This document shows positions 11,651-23,499 of a DNA stretch of 64,000 nt, piece after piece. The position numbers and the translations under genes are program-made. The DNA comes from Istiophorus platypterus. Its lineage: Eukaryota > Chordata > Actinopteri > Istiophoriformes > Istiophoridae. The stretch's first letter is position 1; each line of letters begins with the position of its first letter. The DNA lies in NCBI GenBank assembly GCA_016859345.1, contig CM029121.1:3396329-3460328 (forward strand), written 5' to 3'. The notes under the pieces are model-generated. The model did no database searches, was not told where the DNA came from, and saw only the letters and a program-made list of their open reading frames with translations.

Positions 11651-13106
11651 TCACCTTCATGAAGATCCCCATGACCTCCATCTGTTGAGAGAAAGAGAGA
11701 GACAGCAGAGGTGATAAATCAGTGTCTCCAGAGACTCGGTTCATCAGCTGTCAGTCAGTATAAAGAGCAGCAGGGAACTGAGTCCAGTTCAGATCAGAAG
11801 TGGAGCAGCGGTGCAGCATAGCCTGCTGCCTGTCAGCTCTCATGTTAATGTACTGCAGCGAACATGCTGAGCTGGAAGCTACAGACCTGCAGAGACTTTT
11901 AGCATAAAGTGTGTTTCCTCTGGACATTTCACGCTTGTCCTCAGTGGGAACAAACTGCCAAGAGTGACGGCTTCATTACTGCACAGACAGTTTAGTCATG
12001 GATTTACTGTTGTTTCCTTTGAGCTGATGCTACATTTAAAAGTAACTGTGTGTCTGTGGGATCTTAATGTCCAATTGGCTTTTGACATATAAGTAAAATA
12101 AAGAGAGAAAGATCACCTGAAAATATCTAAACTAAACTGGAAAAATTATTTATACTAAACTGGAAAAACACAGGTCGAGTTATTTGCTCAACCTGCTCCA
12201 CTAATAAGCAGCATCCTCTATTTTGGAAACAATATTTTTCTGCCAGTGATGTAAGCTGTTTTACTGGTCATTGGAGGGAAGAAAGCAACACATTCATGAC
12301 TAAATACAATCCCACTGAAAATTAGACAAGAAGCAACAAAACAGCTGGAATGTGTGGTGGAACTGAGTTAATAGTTAATAATGCAGCATGCTCCCATTTT
12401 ATAAGGTGAGATTGGATAGGAAGCAGTTCCAGCAGAAATACTAGTCTGTTGTTTCCCGCTGACTGTGGATAGTTCTGCTGTGGTGTTCAGTAATGAAGAC
12501 TGGCTGTGGACGTGGATTTAACATCGATGTAACTTTCAGTTTGTCACCTTCATGTGGGCTGATAAAGGCGAACAGTGAACAGTGCAAGATTCATGACAGC
12601 AGTCGATCATTGTCCCTTCCTATAGCTTCACAGAGGAATACTACTGCATTAATGTTCGGATCTGGTTTCAAACTGTAATGGTGCTTCTCTGAAATAAGAG
12701 CCAATGATTTGCAAGCTTCTGTCAGACTGATATCAGAGCTGTGACAAAGAAGAAACTGATCAGATCTTTACTGTTGAATCTAGGGAGCCAACAGTTTCAG
12801 ATCAGATTGGATGATGACCGTTTGATGAATGAGGACCACTGTCCCTGTACATCTTGTAAACCAGCTTTGTTTCCTGAAGACGTGATCTCAACAGGCTTCT
12901 GGCTGATCTGATTAGCTGACTGTCTCTCTGTCTTCCTGTCCAATCCTGAAGCCTGTCTTGATTCTCCTCTCAGAGCTTCACTGAGGAAAGCAGCAGCTGA
13001 GAAGGTTGGAGGTTCACAGCAAACACTGGATCTTTGCTTGGATACTAACTATGTTTAGTACAATACAGCTGAAAGCAGCATGCACTGATCCCAATGCTCT
13101 ACTGAC
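11651..13106. other. Between B30.2 and LRR remnants, no clear exon
   Basis: This is probably decayed intron or inter-exon sequence of the minus-strand NLR pseudogene. No further LRR exon could be read here with confidence. The small ORFs at 12,493 and 13,006 on the plus strand look like chance ORFs. Confidence 0.4.
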
Positions 13107-13283
13107 CCCAGAGTCTCCAGTCTCCAGTCAGGACACTTCACAAGACAAGACAGATCCTCTAGGTCTGAATCCTGCAGCTCCCAATTTTCACTCAGATCCA
13201 GTTGTCTCAGATGGGAGGGGATGGAATTCAGAGCTGAGACCAGAGAGTCACAGCTGGTCTCTGACAAATGGCACCAACTCAAT
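13107..13283 (-). pseudogene. LRR exon of an NLRC3-like gene
   Basis: This single minus-strand exon is flanked by a good acceptor (TTCTTTATTCAG) and a GTCAGT donor, and its frame is open for 177 bases. It encodes a ribonuclease-inhibitor-type leucine-rich repeat: LSWCHLSETSCDSLVSAL, then SHLRQLDLSENWELQDSDLE and a CPDWRLETL ending. Fish NLR-C genes carry tandem LRR exons of about 174 bases with this pattern. It lies downstream of the FISNA-NACHT remnant on the same strand. The exon itself looks intact, but the parent gene is broken. Confidence 0.75.
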
Positions 13284-14298
13284 CTGAATAAAGAATATAA
13301 CATGCACCTAAAAATATTTGTTTGTTCAAATCAATGACCTTTTCCCTACAAGGAGTAGAGTGACTTCATCCTTCTGTCTTTCATTGTGGATAATTGTAAT
13401 GACAACAACACAATTCATACATCGGTTCATGTCAACACAGTTTCATAACCTGCTGCTGACCTCAGGCAAGTCTGTCAACAGAGGATCAACATCACATCAC
13501 ACATGTTGGACCAGAATCTGCCCATTATTTCATTCATTACATGAGCTTATTCTTCCTGTATTTGGCAGCTCATTATGTTTGTGTAAATAAACAACATTGA
13601 AAGAGGAATGGTTCTGACAGATAATTCCAGTATGGATGTGGTTCCGCAGCCAATTAATCCCTTAACAAATCCTTCATCCATTTTCTCTGTCTAGTCTCTG
13701 TTGTTCTCTCTGACACCACCACTTCAGCAAGGAAAAATGAAGGAGTGATATAGTAAACAAACACATGATAACTCAGGGACACTGTTGAGACAAGTCTTGT
13801 GTTTAAATACTTTTCTATCATCAGACATGTTAAGTTAAGGAGTTGCTATTCACTAAATCACAGAACAGAATCAATATTAACTTTGACAGTTAAAAAGAAT
13901 AGACTCACTGAATATGATGAAAAAAAATCACAATTTGATCAATATCTGCTGATGATATAATAATCCTCATTGCTCTCTATCACACCTGCAGACCTCTAAA
14001 GGGAATTCTTGTTCTCTAATCTAATCTTAGAGATGAAAGGTGGGAAAATGGCATTTGTGCTTCCATTGTGTGATTTGATCCCCGAAGTCAATATAAAACC
14101 ATCTTGAAGCCCTCTTTTTTTTCTTTTTTTCACTCCAAGCTGAAAAAGAGGTTCAAACCTTAAAGTGTAGGCAGGTGAAGCAATATCAGCTCTACAAGAC
14201 CAGCACATGTTCACAGACGCTGCCAATACCACATCAGTCTGAGAATCATACATCATCAGTAACATCATACATCATACATCAGCACACATGTTGATGAT
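13284..14298. other. No gene recognised; intron-like
   Basis: The sequence between the LRR exon and the LINE fragment shows no clear coding signal. A CATCATACATCATACATCAG-like irregular repeat lies near 14,250-14,282. Confidence 0.4.
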
Positions 14299-15010
14299 TT
14301 GATGATCACAAGGAGGATAAAATCATCCTCCAAACGGGAAGCCTGGATGAACGTAAAGGAGAGGGCTCCATCAGGTCAAGTGACAAGGGAGCAAGAAAAA
14401 GTGAAAGCTGGCATCAAGGACGCAAAGCAGAGACCTGCACAGAGCCTGGAGAGAGATCTCAACACCAACAACAGCAAGGACAGGTGTCAGGTTATCATGG
14501 TGTCCAGGTCTCCAGGCCTACAAAAGCAGGAGCGCCCCACCCTGTGTGAGGCCAATTTACCAGATGAGATTCATACATTTTACGCTCACTTTGATCTCCT
14601 CAACACACACAGCTGTAAAATCCACTCCTCCTCCAGAGCCCCAGCCACCGTCAGCATCCACAGCAGGTGTGAGAGGAATCCTGCTGAGAGTGAATATGAG
14701 TCAAGCTGCTGGGCCTGATAACATCCCTGGTCATGGACTGAAACATGTGCCGGTCAGGTAGCTGATGATATTCCTGACATTCTCGACATATCACTGTCAC
14801 AGGAGTGTGTTCCCAGCTGCTCCAAGACAGCCGCCATCGTCCCTGTGCCTAAAGCGCCGGCTCGGTCTAGTCACCATGACTACCGCCCCTGTGGTACTCC
14901 CCCAATTCTGATGAAGTGCTTGAGAAGCCGGTTCCCCAGGACATAAAAGTAAACATCCCGGCCAGTCTGGACCCTCACAGCCTGCATTCAGAACCAACAA
15001 CAGCAACATC
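14299..15010 (+). mobile_element. LINE reverse-transcriptase fragment
   Basis: The plus strand encodes a broken non-LTR reverse transcriptase. Recognisable pieces are LPDEIHTFYAHFD, AAGPDNIPGHGLKH (the conserved K-A-x-G-P-D block before RT motif 1), TAAIVPVPK, DYRPCGTPPILMKC and PASLDP. They occur in the canonical order but in at least two frames with stops. The YxDD catalytic region is missing because the fragment ends near 15,010. It lies within the span of the minus-strand NLR pseudogene, in opposite orientation. The clade (Jockey/CR1-like) was not fixed. Confidence 0.75.
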
Positions 15011-15039
15011 AGAATGCTGTTTGTTCAGCTCAGCGTTTA

Positions 15040-15240
15040 ATGGTAAATGGTAAATGGACTGTACTTATATGGCGGTTTTCTAGTCTTATTGACCACTCAA
15101 AGCGCTTTACACTACACTCACATTCACCCATTAACACAAATGTTGATATACTGACATTTTAGCACATTCTACATACACACACATTTGTACAACACAGGCA
15201 ATTTGGGGTTCAGTGTCTTGCCCAAGGACACCTTCTGCTT
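15040..15240. repeat. Fish interspersed repeat (TGGTAAATGGACTGTA type)
   Basis: Starting with a duplicated TGGTAAA unit and TGGTAAATGGACTGTACTTA, this block continues with CAAAGCGCTTTACACTAC, ATTCACCCATTAACACA and CAATTTGGGGTTCAGTGTCT. The same ordered set recurs widely in fish genomes, from memory. The repeat may extend to about 15,310. It lies where the NACHT domain of the minus-strand NLR stops being readable, so its insertion probably truncated that domain. Confidence 0.7.
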
Positions 15241-15309
15241 TTCTCACAAACAGACCCCAGGCAGTTGGATTGGTTTTCCCACCTCCTGCCCTCCAGTGTT
15301 AAATGTCAG

Positions 15310-15870
15310 AGCCCCCCAGGGTTGTGTGACATCAGACACTACCTCCGTCGTTGAAATCCAGTGAATCCGGTGACTGCTTTCATCCAGGCTGTCAAAGATG
15401 CGCAGAACTTTGCAGATTGCGAGCTTCTCTGCTGTGACCTTATTTAATGTTGTACGGAAAATGTGGAGCAGCCTGAAGAGACTGTACTGCTCATCTCTGA
15501 TCAGGTTCAGCTCCCTAAGCCTGCTTCCCAGTCCAGAGTAAACTGCACCAAGGTTTTTCCAACGCCAGCGACGCCGTTCGTCAGAACCACTCTGATGCAT
15601 CTCTGTCGGTAAGTCAAGGCTTCAGAGATGTCGTGGCACTTGATTGGAGTGACATGGAGGGTCTCCATCTTTAAAGCCATCTCAAGCTGCCTCACCTCAT
15701 GTTGGGTATTAACCTTCACTCTCTTCACTCTGTCCCTCTGTGTTGTAGAGCTCAGTGTAGATCCTGTTGAGGAGGGTTCCACTTCCTGTTCCGTCAGTTC
15801 CTTCACACACATTCACATCTCTTCCTCAGACTGATCTTATGCTCATCTAAAACCTCCTGCAGACCATGAT
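15310..15870 (-). pseudogene. NLRC3-like FISNA-NACHT remnant
   Basis: On the minus strand an acceptor (CTTTGTGCAG) opens an exon that begins DHGLQEVLDEHKISLRKRCE, the classic start of the fish-specific NACHT-associated (FISNA) exon. A TGA follows CECV. Another frame continues GSGTLLNRIYTELYNTEGQS, and a further frame gives VNTQHEVRQLEMA and the Walker A loop GVAGVGKT (15552-15575). After another frameshift come KVTAEKLAICKVL and the Walker B-like FDSLDES (15377-15397), then TTEVVSDVTQ. At least three frame breaks or stops make this a pseudogene. In function the family consists of cytosolic NLR sensors; this copy cannot make a full protein. The rest of NACHT is lost at the repeat near 15,040-15,310. 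Confidence 0.87.
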
Positions 15871-16369
15871 CTGCACAAAGAAAAGATACAGTGTCAGACT
15901 AAAAGAAGAGTCTTGTTGTTTGGGTTTTGATTGGTTGCCAGCCTCAAGAGGGCCGGTCTTAGGTAACATGAGCCAGCCTGGGGTAAGACACCATACTGTC
16001 CTCCTCTTCCTCCACACAAGTACTCATCTTCTAGACTTCGGTCTATCTGAGAGGGAAACCACAGACACTGACTGTGAGCTCATACACAGTCAGTGAAATA
16101 AAAGCAGGAGTGCTCCACCTGGTCAGTTTTTTCATTCAGCGCATCACAACGTTGTGTCAAACTGTTCATCCTGACCAAGGGAACAGGAAGTACCACACAC
16201 GATGTTACCTCCTACTTTTCTTCCAGTGTCTCTCTGTTGACAGAGGTTTGTCCTGACTCTTCCTCCCTCTGAAGTACATAGGCAGAAAACTGACTCAGAG
16301 ACTTTGACAGTAAAATCATTATAATGTTGTATTAACACTCACCTGCCTCAGCCTTCACTTTCCCTCCTT
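15871..16369. other. Upstream of the NLR FISNA exon; nothing firm
   Basis: On the minus strand this would be the intron or N-terminal exons of the NLR pseudogene. A GCAG/GTGAGTG-like junction occurs near 16,330-16,350, but no N-terminal NLR sequence could be recognised. Confidence 0.35.
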
Positions 16370-16610
16370 TTGTTTCACGACCTCCTGGATTACTGCAGTG
16401 GCCACTTAACAAGCATAAATCAGAAATCTCCTCATAAACTTCAAAACTTCAGACCTTTAACTCAGACTAAGATAAGGTCTTGGATGACTCCCATTTCAAG
16501 TAATTACACTGGCTGCCAACTGGTTTGAGATTTGCACAAGATCCTGCTCATCACATTCAAGGCAGTTTAAAGCTCAATGAGTTTTACATTTGCAGAATCT
16601 GTATCTTATT
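16370..16610 (+). mobile_element. Short LINE 3' fragment
   Basis: The order LLDYCSGHL (near 16,380) followed by HWLPTGLRF (near 16,510) resembles the C-terminal LDYCNSLL and LHWLPV blocks of L2/CR1-type LINE ORF2 proteins. The frame is badly eroded, so this is a weak but plausible relic. Confidence 0.4.
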
Positions 16611-17204
16611 TTAAGTTGATCTCATCAATGCATTTATATCACAAGGCTTTTCTTATGATCTAAATTCTTATGATCCTATAATATTTGAATGCGGCAAACT
16701 TGTGCATGTATACTGGTGTTTGGCTTTGTTCTGTTCAATTTCATTTTTGTCAGTTTCTAAGGAACAGCCAACTAAAACTAATGCAGTATTATACAAGAGT
16801 CCTTTAATAAATTCTCCTTCATGAGGGTTTTAATGTTTTATTTGTGTTAAAGAGGAGGTGATTCAACTGTGCGATCATTCTGGAGGATGCTGAAGAGTAC
16901 TTTATTATACACAGAGGTGTTTCTGTTGTTTAGCCTCTCCTTTATTGATACAAATGCGGTGGACAAAATAATAGAAATTAATCAGTGTCACAGAATGCTG
17001 CCGCCAGAATGATCAGACAGTTAAATCGACACATCTCTGAAACAGTTTCAACACAAACCGATCATCAGTGGCATTTGTTTAGCTAGGTGTACCTAATAAA
17101 CTGCCAATTGAGTGTATATAGGCAAAATAATCTTAATTATTAGAAACTTTATCTATTGAGCTCTGTTATAAATGTATGATTTTATAATCTGTATCATCTC
17201 TCAT
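16611..17204. other. AT-rich, nothing recognised
   Basis: No gene, RNA or named repeat was recognised in this AT-rich stretch. Confidence 0.4.
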
Positions 17205-17425
17205 GTAAAGAGATGTGTTTTCGATGTTTCGAAGACATGCAGTTTAACTGGTGACCCTAAGTTGCCGATAGGTGTTAAAATGAGTGTCTGTTTTTTTTGT
17301 TTCTATGTGTCGGCCCTGTGATAGACTGGTGGCCTGTCCAAGGTTCACCCCACCTCTCGCCCCTGACCTCAACCCTCAGAAGGATGAGCAGTGCGGCCAA
17401 TGGATGGAGGGATGGATATTCATTT
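17205..17425 (+). repeat. Interspersed repeat with GGATGGA tail
   Basis: The block contains GAAGACATGCAGTTTAACTG, GTGACCCTAAGTTGCC, CCTGTGATAGACTGGTGGCC and CCCCACCTCTCGCCC, and ends in AATGGATGGAGGGATGGATA. These parts occur in this order in a very common fish interspersed repeat with an ATGG-type tail. It is about 85 percent like the remembered consensus by eye. Confidence 0.6.
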
Positions 17426-20400
17426 AGTTGGATGGACTGTATATTTTATTATAAGGTTTATAGACAGCAGGTAGGACCAGCATGCACCTGAGGGCACTGT
17501 GACTGATCAACAGAGGCAGCTGAAGACTACATTTTGTGGGATTGTTTTTTCAACAATTGTTCAATAAATCACAAAAAAACACAAGATTGTGTGTGGAGTG
17601 TGTATAATGTGTGTGTGACTGTATCACAGCATGTACATGAATTTATATGCAAATACATTTTTCTGCCTGGATTATTAGCTTTGTAGATTATCTACCCACC
17701 TTTAGGTGAGTGAGCGAGTGTTATGAGGATGAACAACACTCATGTTGGAGGAGAAATGTCTCGTAGCTGTCAGGTTTATTGATGGAGAGTCTTTACTAGT
17801 GCTGTTCCCATTTAGAATTTTGTTTTCTTCTCATTAATAAATAAATATTTTAGTCAATCATCTAATCACCATCATCTAATTTCAATGTCACTGCTGTGTT
17901 GACATGTTAATATGATGTTAATAATAGACCCTATTCGTCAAATAACTGATCAGAAAATATGACAACAAATTCGAAAAGATTGTGACATATACACTTGCCC
18001 GTCCATTTATTTGTTACACCTAGATAAAACAAATGCAGTACAATACAACAGCCCTGTAATAGATCCTCCTGTAATGATGATTATGATGTTGATATTTTAC
18101 TGAAACTGAAGGACATGTTGCTTTATCTTAATGGTCATTTTGGAGGCTGTAATTTGCTGTGCTGTTCATTTTTACTTGGCTATACTGGGAGTTATTCCTA
18201 ATATTTTATCCATCCCATTTATGTAAAGGTTTACAAAATGTTAGGAAATTCCCTCAGTATGACCCAGTACTGTTCAACAGCAGCACTAATTAACATGTCT
18301 CAACACTTAAAATGGGTGGAATGGAACATGGATTCATGTGCAGTGAGGAAAATCACTGGCAAATGCTTTTTTTTGCATCAGTCAGGATAATATCTGTTAC
18401 AATGTAACATCAGTCAAAGCTATTTCACCCGTACACAGTTATTAAAGGAAACAGAAAGTATACTGTGGCTGAATAACAGTGATGACGCATGGTGTAATTG
18501 TACATTACCGTAACAATAGTGGTGTATAAATGACTTCTGCTCCTGTTAATTATCCTAATATATCATTGCTTGTGTAAAGGTAAGAAGGAAAACAGAACAT
18601 TACTGTCGTGCTGTTGCTGGATCTTAAACAAAGGCGCTTGTTGTCCTGAGCGCTTTCGCTTCACTATGCATAAGAGTTGTTCTGCTCCAGTTTAAAGTTT
18701 GATGTCAATCAGATGAGCAGTTGTTGAGAAAATTGAAGGACGGACAGACATTTCTTTCAAAGATAATGTGAAATCATCATCAAAAACTGAGACAGTGTGT
18801 AAGAAAGACATGTGACAACTCTGAAGGAGCTCTATGGGAAAGGAAACCATGGTAATGGATGCTGTTACCATGGGGGAACATGTGGAGAATGAACTGGAGA
18901 ACACCAAGCACCGATCCCTAAGACCTAAATGTGAAGATATCACAATCACATGCAAATGAAAAAATGTAGTAGCAGCAGCATAAAGCAATATTCAGAGAAA
19001 AAAAAATCATTTTCTCTGTGACCAGTGTCTCTAATGTTTGCCAAATATATCATCTCTCCAGAGATGCAGCTTATCCCTTCAGCCATGACTTTTCAAGCCC
19101 TTTTTTACATGTGAGATTCGTGATGAAGTATTTATGGAAGAGTGGAGATTTCAAGCCCCATCAGGACTAATGAAACCACCCTGATTTCTGGTTGGATGCC
19201 AACCACATGACACAGGAGAAGGACTTATGCAGCAACAAAAGCTTGGAAAATATCTACTGGTTGCCTCATTCAAGCCTAAAAATAACAGACATGAGAATAA
19301 AGCGTCTTTTCATGAACAGTAGATATAATATAAACATAGAATGTACCGTGTATGCACTACACCAGTCTTATGCTACTCACTCACATTTTAGTTTTATATC
19401 ACCACAGGTAAATAGAGAAATTTCATGGAGATTATGGAATCTGACAGTATCTCATTCTCTGTGATATTCTCTATTGTAATGTGAGATTAGCCGTAATAAA
19501 TATAAATATTTAGATATTCTTAATATATATGATGGGTCATACTGAATGAGACAGAAATTATAAGCTCTCTGACATGTCTTTATTTACCTGTGGTTATGTA
19601 GTTTTAAAATCGACATGTAAAAGAAGTTGAGTGCAGAGGAAAAAGATGAGTAATGTGTGATCTTTTACACAATATTTGGAATATGCCAGATCAGATTTAG
19701 AGATTGAACACATATGTAACTACAAACCTTTACAATTAACTTGCATATGTGTTTGGAATGTGAAAATCCACTCACCTTAAGGAAGTGATTAAAGTGAGGG
19801 CTGACTCCTTCAATTTTGTCTTTGTTAATAACATGATGATCGTGTCAGGCTTTGGTGATACACCCAAAGATGCAGCTAGGCAGTGGTGCTTTTATGGTAT
19901 TATTCTGCTGAAAATGATGTTATGAATTTCTAGTATTTTAAATGAGGCAGAGCTCAAGACATAAAGAAGATGAAGAATTAATGCATTTGAACATTGACTG
20001 TACATATGTAGGTAAACAAACTCCTCTAATTATCCAGCTAATTGAGAAAGTGTATAAACCCATCCTAAATTACTGTGTTCTTATACATTACCATCTGTAC
20101 ATGAACGTTTGTATTTAAATGAGGCTAAATGAAGGCTTTTGGTTACACTTGGGACTCGAAGTGCCTTGGATTTTTTCAATTTTTTTGTTTGTATTGACAC
20201 ATCATGTCAAACTCTGATACGAGTATTAGGCTGTATGGGACCTCTCTGCCATCACAAATTCTAAAGTTATTTATTGTTAATTTTAAAGTAAAAATGTAAA
20301 GACCCAACATCCAAACAGAGATCTAAAAGTCATGCACACAACAGGACCACAAACACAAATACAGTGACTGAAAGTTAATGACTAATGATTTCCATGTCTA

Positions 20401-21049
20401 CAAGTTCACTTTTATCAAAAATCAGTGACCTGAATCCCACATTGGCCTGTGGCGCTGCACAAGGACCAATGTAGAGCTGTAGCTTCTTCGTCTCCTTCAT
20501 TTGTCATGATACCTGTAAACATCTTTCTCACCAGGAGCGCTGAATTCATTTACTGGCTGACATATCAGAGGGGGCTTTACCTGTTCACTAGTGCCAGACT
20601 AAAGGTTGGTAAAGAAGAACTTGCAGAGAACAGGAACTGTTGGTTAAGGTGATGGACTGAAGGTAGAAAACGATTGCCCTGAAGAAGGAAGATAGGGATG
20701 CACAACTAAAGAGGATTTGGTGAGAGTTGGTGTTTCTCGCTCATGTCCCAGGCTAACTTTATCAAAACAAAAACTATGACTTTAGAGATTATTGGTGTGG
20801 ATGTTAAGGTCTTCTGGACAGCCAGTCAGCTCTCCTGGCCTTCCACCATTGGTAAAGCAGCCACTACAGCAACATGATGGATCATGATGGATGTGGTACA
20901 ACTCCTTACCAAGAAATATTACGTGAACTAAAAAAAATGTAAAAAAAAAAAAAAAAAAAGAAGAAGAGGTCAAGTTGGTAATAAACAAATTTGAGATATT
21001 AATGTGCACAGGGAGAGAGGAGGAGGTGGTGGAAAGGGAAGCTCGGTGC
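17426..21049. other. Intergenic, nothing recognised
   Basis: About 3.6 kb of AT-rich sequence without recognisable exons, RNA genes or repeat families, apart from an A-rich run at 20,936-20,959. Small ORFs (for example 18,692-18,988 minus and 19,192-19,464 plus) have no family resemblance. Confidence 0.45.
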
Positions 21050-22450
21050 ATCATGGGAGGTCTCCCGGTAGTCTAGGCCTATAGCAGCATAGTGAGGGGA
21101 TGGCTTGAGCTACTACTGAGCCAGTTCTAACCATAAGCTATATCAAAGAGGAAGGATTTAAGCTGACTCTTAAACGTGGAGAGGGCGTCTGCCTCCTGGA
21201 CCCAAACTGGAAGATGGTTCCACAGCAGAGGAGCCTGATAACTGAAAGCTCTGCCCCCTGTTCTGCTCATGGAGACTCTAGGAACCACTAGTAGGCCTGT
21301 GTTCTGGGAACAAAGTGTTCTACTGGGGTAATAAGGTACTATGAACTCTGTAAGATAGGATGGTGTCTGATCATTAAGGGCTTTGTAGGTGAGGAGGAGG
21401 ATTTTAAATTGTATTCTGGATTTCACAGGGAGCCAAAGCAGAGAAGCTAACACAAGAGAGATTTTCTGGTTCCTGTCAGTACTCGTGCTGCAGCATTCTG
21501 AATCAGCTGAAGAGTATTTAATGTTTTACTGGGACAGTCTGATAATAGGGAGTTGCAATCAAAATCGAAACCTAGAAGTAACGTGGGGAAGTACTAGTTG
21601 TTCTTCGTCATTTTGAGACAGAATGGGCCTGATTTTTGCGATGGTACGTAGGTGAATGAAAGCAGTCCTTGAAGTTTGTTTGATGTGGGAGTTAAAGGAC
21701 ATGTCCTGATCAATGACAGCTCCAAGAGTCCTAACGGTGGTGCTAGAGGCCAGAGCTTTGCCATCTAAAGTAAGTATGTCATTAATAATGTGCATTTTTG
21801 AGTTGTTGCGAGTCAAGTACAATAACTACAGATTAGTCTGAGTTTAACAGTAGGAAGTTGCTGGTCATCCAGATCTTTATATCCTAGGACATGCCTGAAG
21901 TTTAGCTAATTGATTGGTTTCATTGGGCTCCATTGACAAGTACAATTTGGTATCATCTGCGTAACAATGGATGTTTATGGAGTAATGCCTAATAGTATTG
22001 CCTAAGGGAAGCATATATATGGTGAATAGAACTGGTCCACGCACAAAACTTGGTGGAACTCTGTGAATAACTTTTGAATATATGGATGATTTATCGTTAA
22101 TGTGCACAAACTTATATCGATCTGATAGATAGCTCTTAAACCAGCTAAGAGTGAGTCCTTTAATGCAAATAAAATGCTCCAGTCTCTGTAATAGGTGTGA
22201 TGGTCAATAGTGTCAAATGTGGCACTAAGATCTACAAGTACAAGTAAAGAGACAAGTCCTTTGTCCGATGACGTTAGAAGATCATTTATGACTTTCTCCA
22301 GTGCTATATCTCTCTGCTATGATGCCTCTAGATCCTAACTGGAAATCCTCAGATAAACTATTATTATGTACAAAGTCACACAACTGACTGGTGACAGCTT
22401 TCTCAAGGATCTTAGGGAGAAAAGGAATATTCCTCTCCTTTTATATTAGA
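21050..22450 (-). mobile_element. L2-type LINE, copy B (5'-truncated)
   Basis: The minus strand carries the 3' half of a LINE ORF2 in order. From about 22,430 comes sequence homologous to 660-990. Then follow GPVLFTIYMLPLGNTIRHY and CYADDTKLYLSM (the RT YADD box, about 21,935-22,060), VRTLGAVIDQDMSFNSHIKQ (about 21,670-21,740) and the C-terminal LLWLPVKSRIQFKILLLTYK with GGRAFSYQAPLLWNHLP (21,127-21,453). Stops and frame changes separate these blocks, so it is inactive. The 5' half, including endonuclease and ORF1, is absent, as expected for 5' truncation. Sequence below 21,120 is the 3' UTR. Confidence 0.88.
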
Positions 22451-23499
22451 TTACACAGCTGCACTCCTTTAGCTGTATATTAATATGCCTGTCTGTTGTA
22501 TATGCAGATTAAGATATACTCTTGGTTTCTACCGATCTAATTCCAACACAGTACCTTACCTTCCCGATACAACACATCAATGAACCCTTTTCACTAGTTT
22601 TGCACTTACCATTTACAGCGCATTGCCAGGCTCTGTCACTGTAAATCTGAGTATATCTCTAAGTAGCTCAGTTTCTAGTTGAAGATTTTCTTCTTATTCG
22701 CTTCTTATGTGATTCTTTCTTTCTTTTCTTTAACTTACACCATCCTGTGTCCTTATGATGTTTTGATATGTGATTGATGTGATGAGCTAAACTATTAGAG
22801 CATTATTAAAGCAGTTTGATTCTCTGAGCACACACACACTGAAACCTAGAGGTCTTAGGTCTGCATTATGACTCATACGGGCCAGGGCTGCCGAGGAACG
22901 TTATTTGTGCCTTAAAGAAGACCACATTTGGTGAATACCACAAGTTCTCCTAAGGGACCCGTTTATGAAGATGTTCCCAGGAGGGGTTCTGGCACGTCTC
23001 TGCTCTCAGATGTTCGTTTCCTCTTGTGTCACCAGAGGTCATCCTCTCCCGTAGGAACCGCTGAACGCAGTTCCAGAGAACAGAAGAGAACAGAACCTTG
23101 TGATAGTGTCCTGGTACAAATGATCTGGTTGACGAAGTTGAAGGCAGGATCTCTTCAGTACACAGGCCATACTTCATAGACTCCTGGGAACCAAGCGGGT
23201 CATAAATTTGTGGACCGTCTTATCTATCTCAGACCTGAGAGACACATTTATTTTTCTGATGTAACTTTTTACAGAGCTGCGTTGTTGTTGCAAACGCATT
23301 GTAACTTAAACATAGTAATCTGAAAAACAGAGGAGAAGTAAAAACTGCAGAGAAACTGAACCCAGACTGTGAGATGTTTGACTTTAAACGCTTTTGGTAC
23401 GACGACGACAAAGTTAGACAGCATCACACCGGAGGTGAGGCCGCCTCGCCTTCAAAATAAAGGCGTAAACTCGTGACTTCACGTGAAAACACGAAGCCC
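22451..23499. other. Sequence upstream of the CpG island
   Basis: No coding exon or repeat was recognised. It ends at a sharp rise in CpG density near 23,500. Confidence 0.45.
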
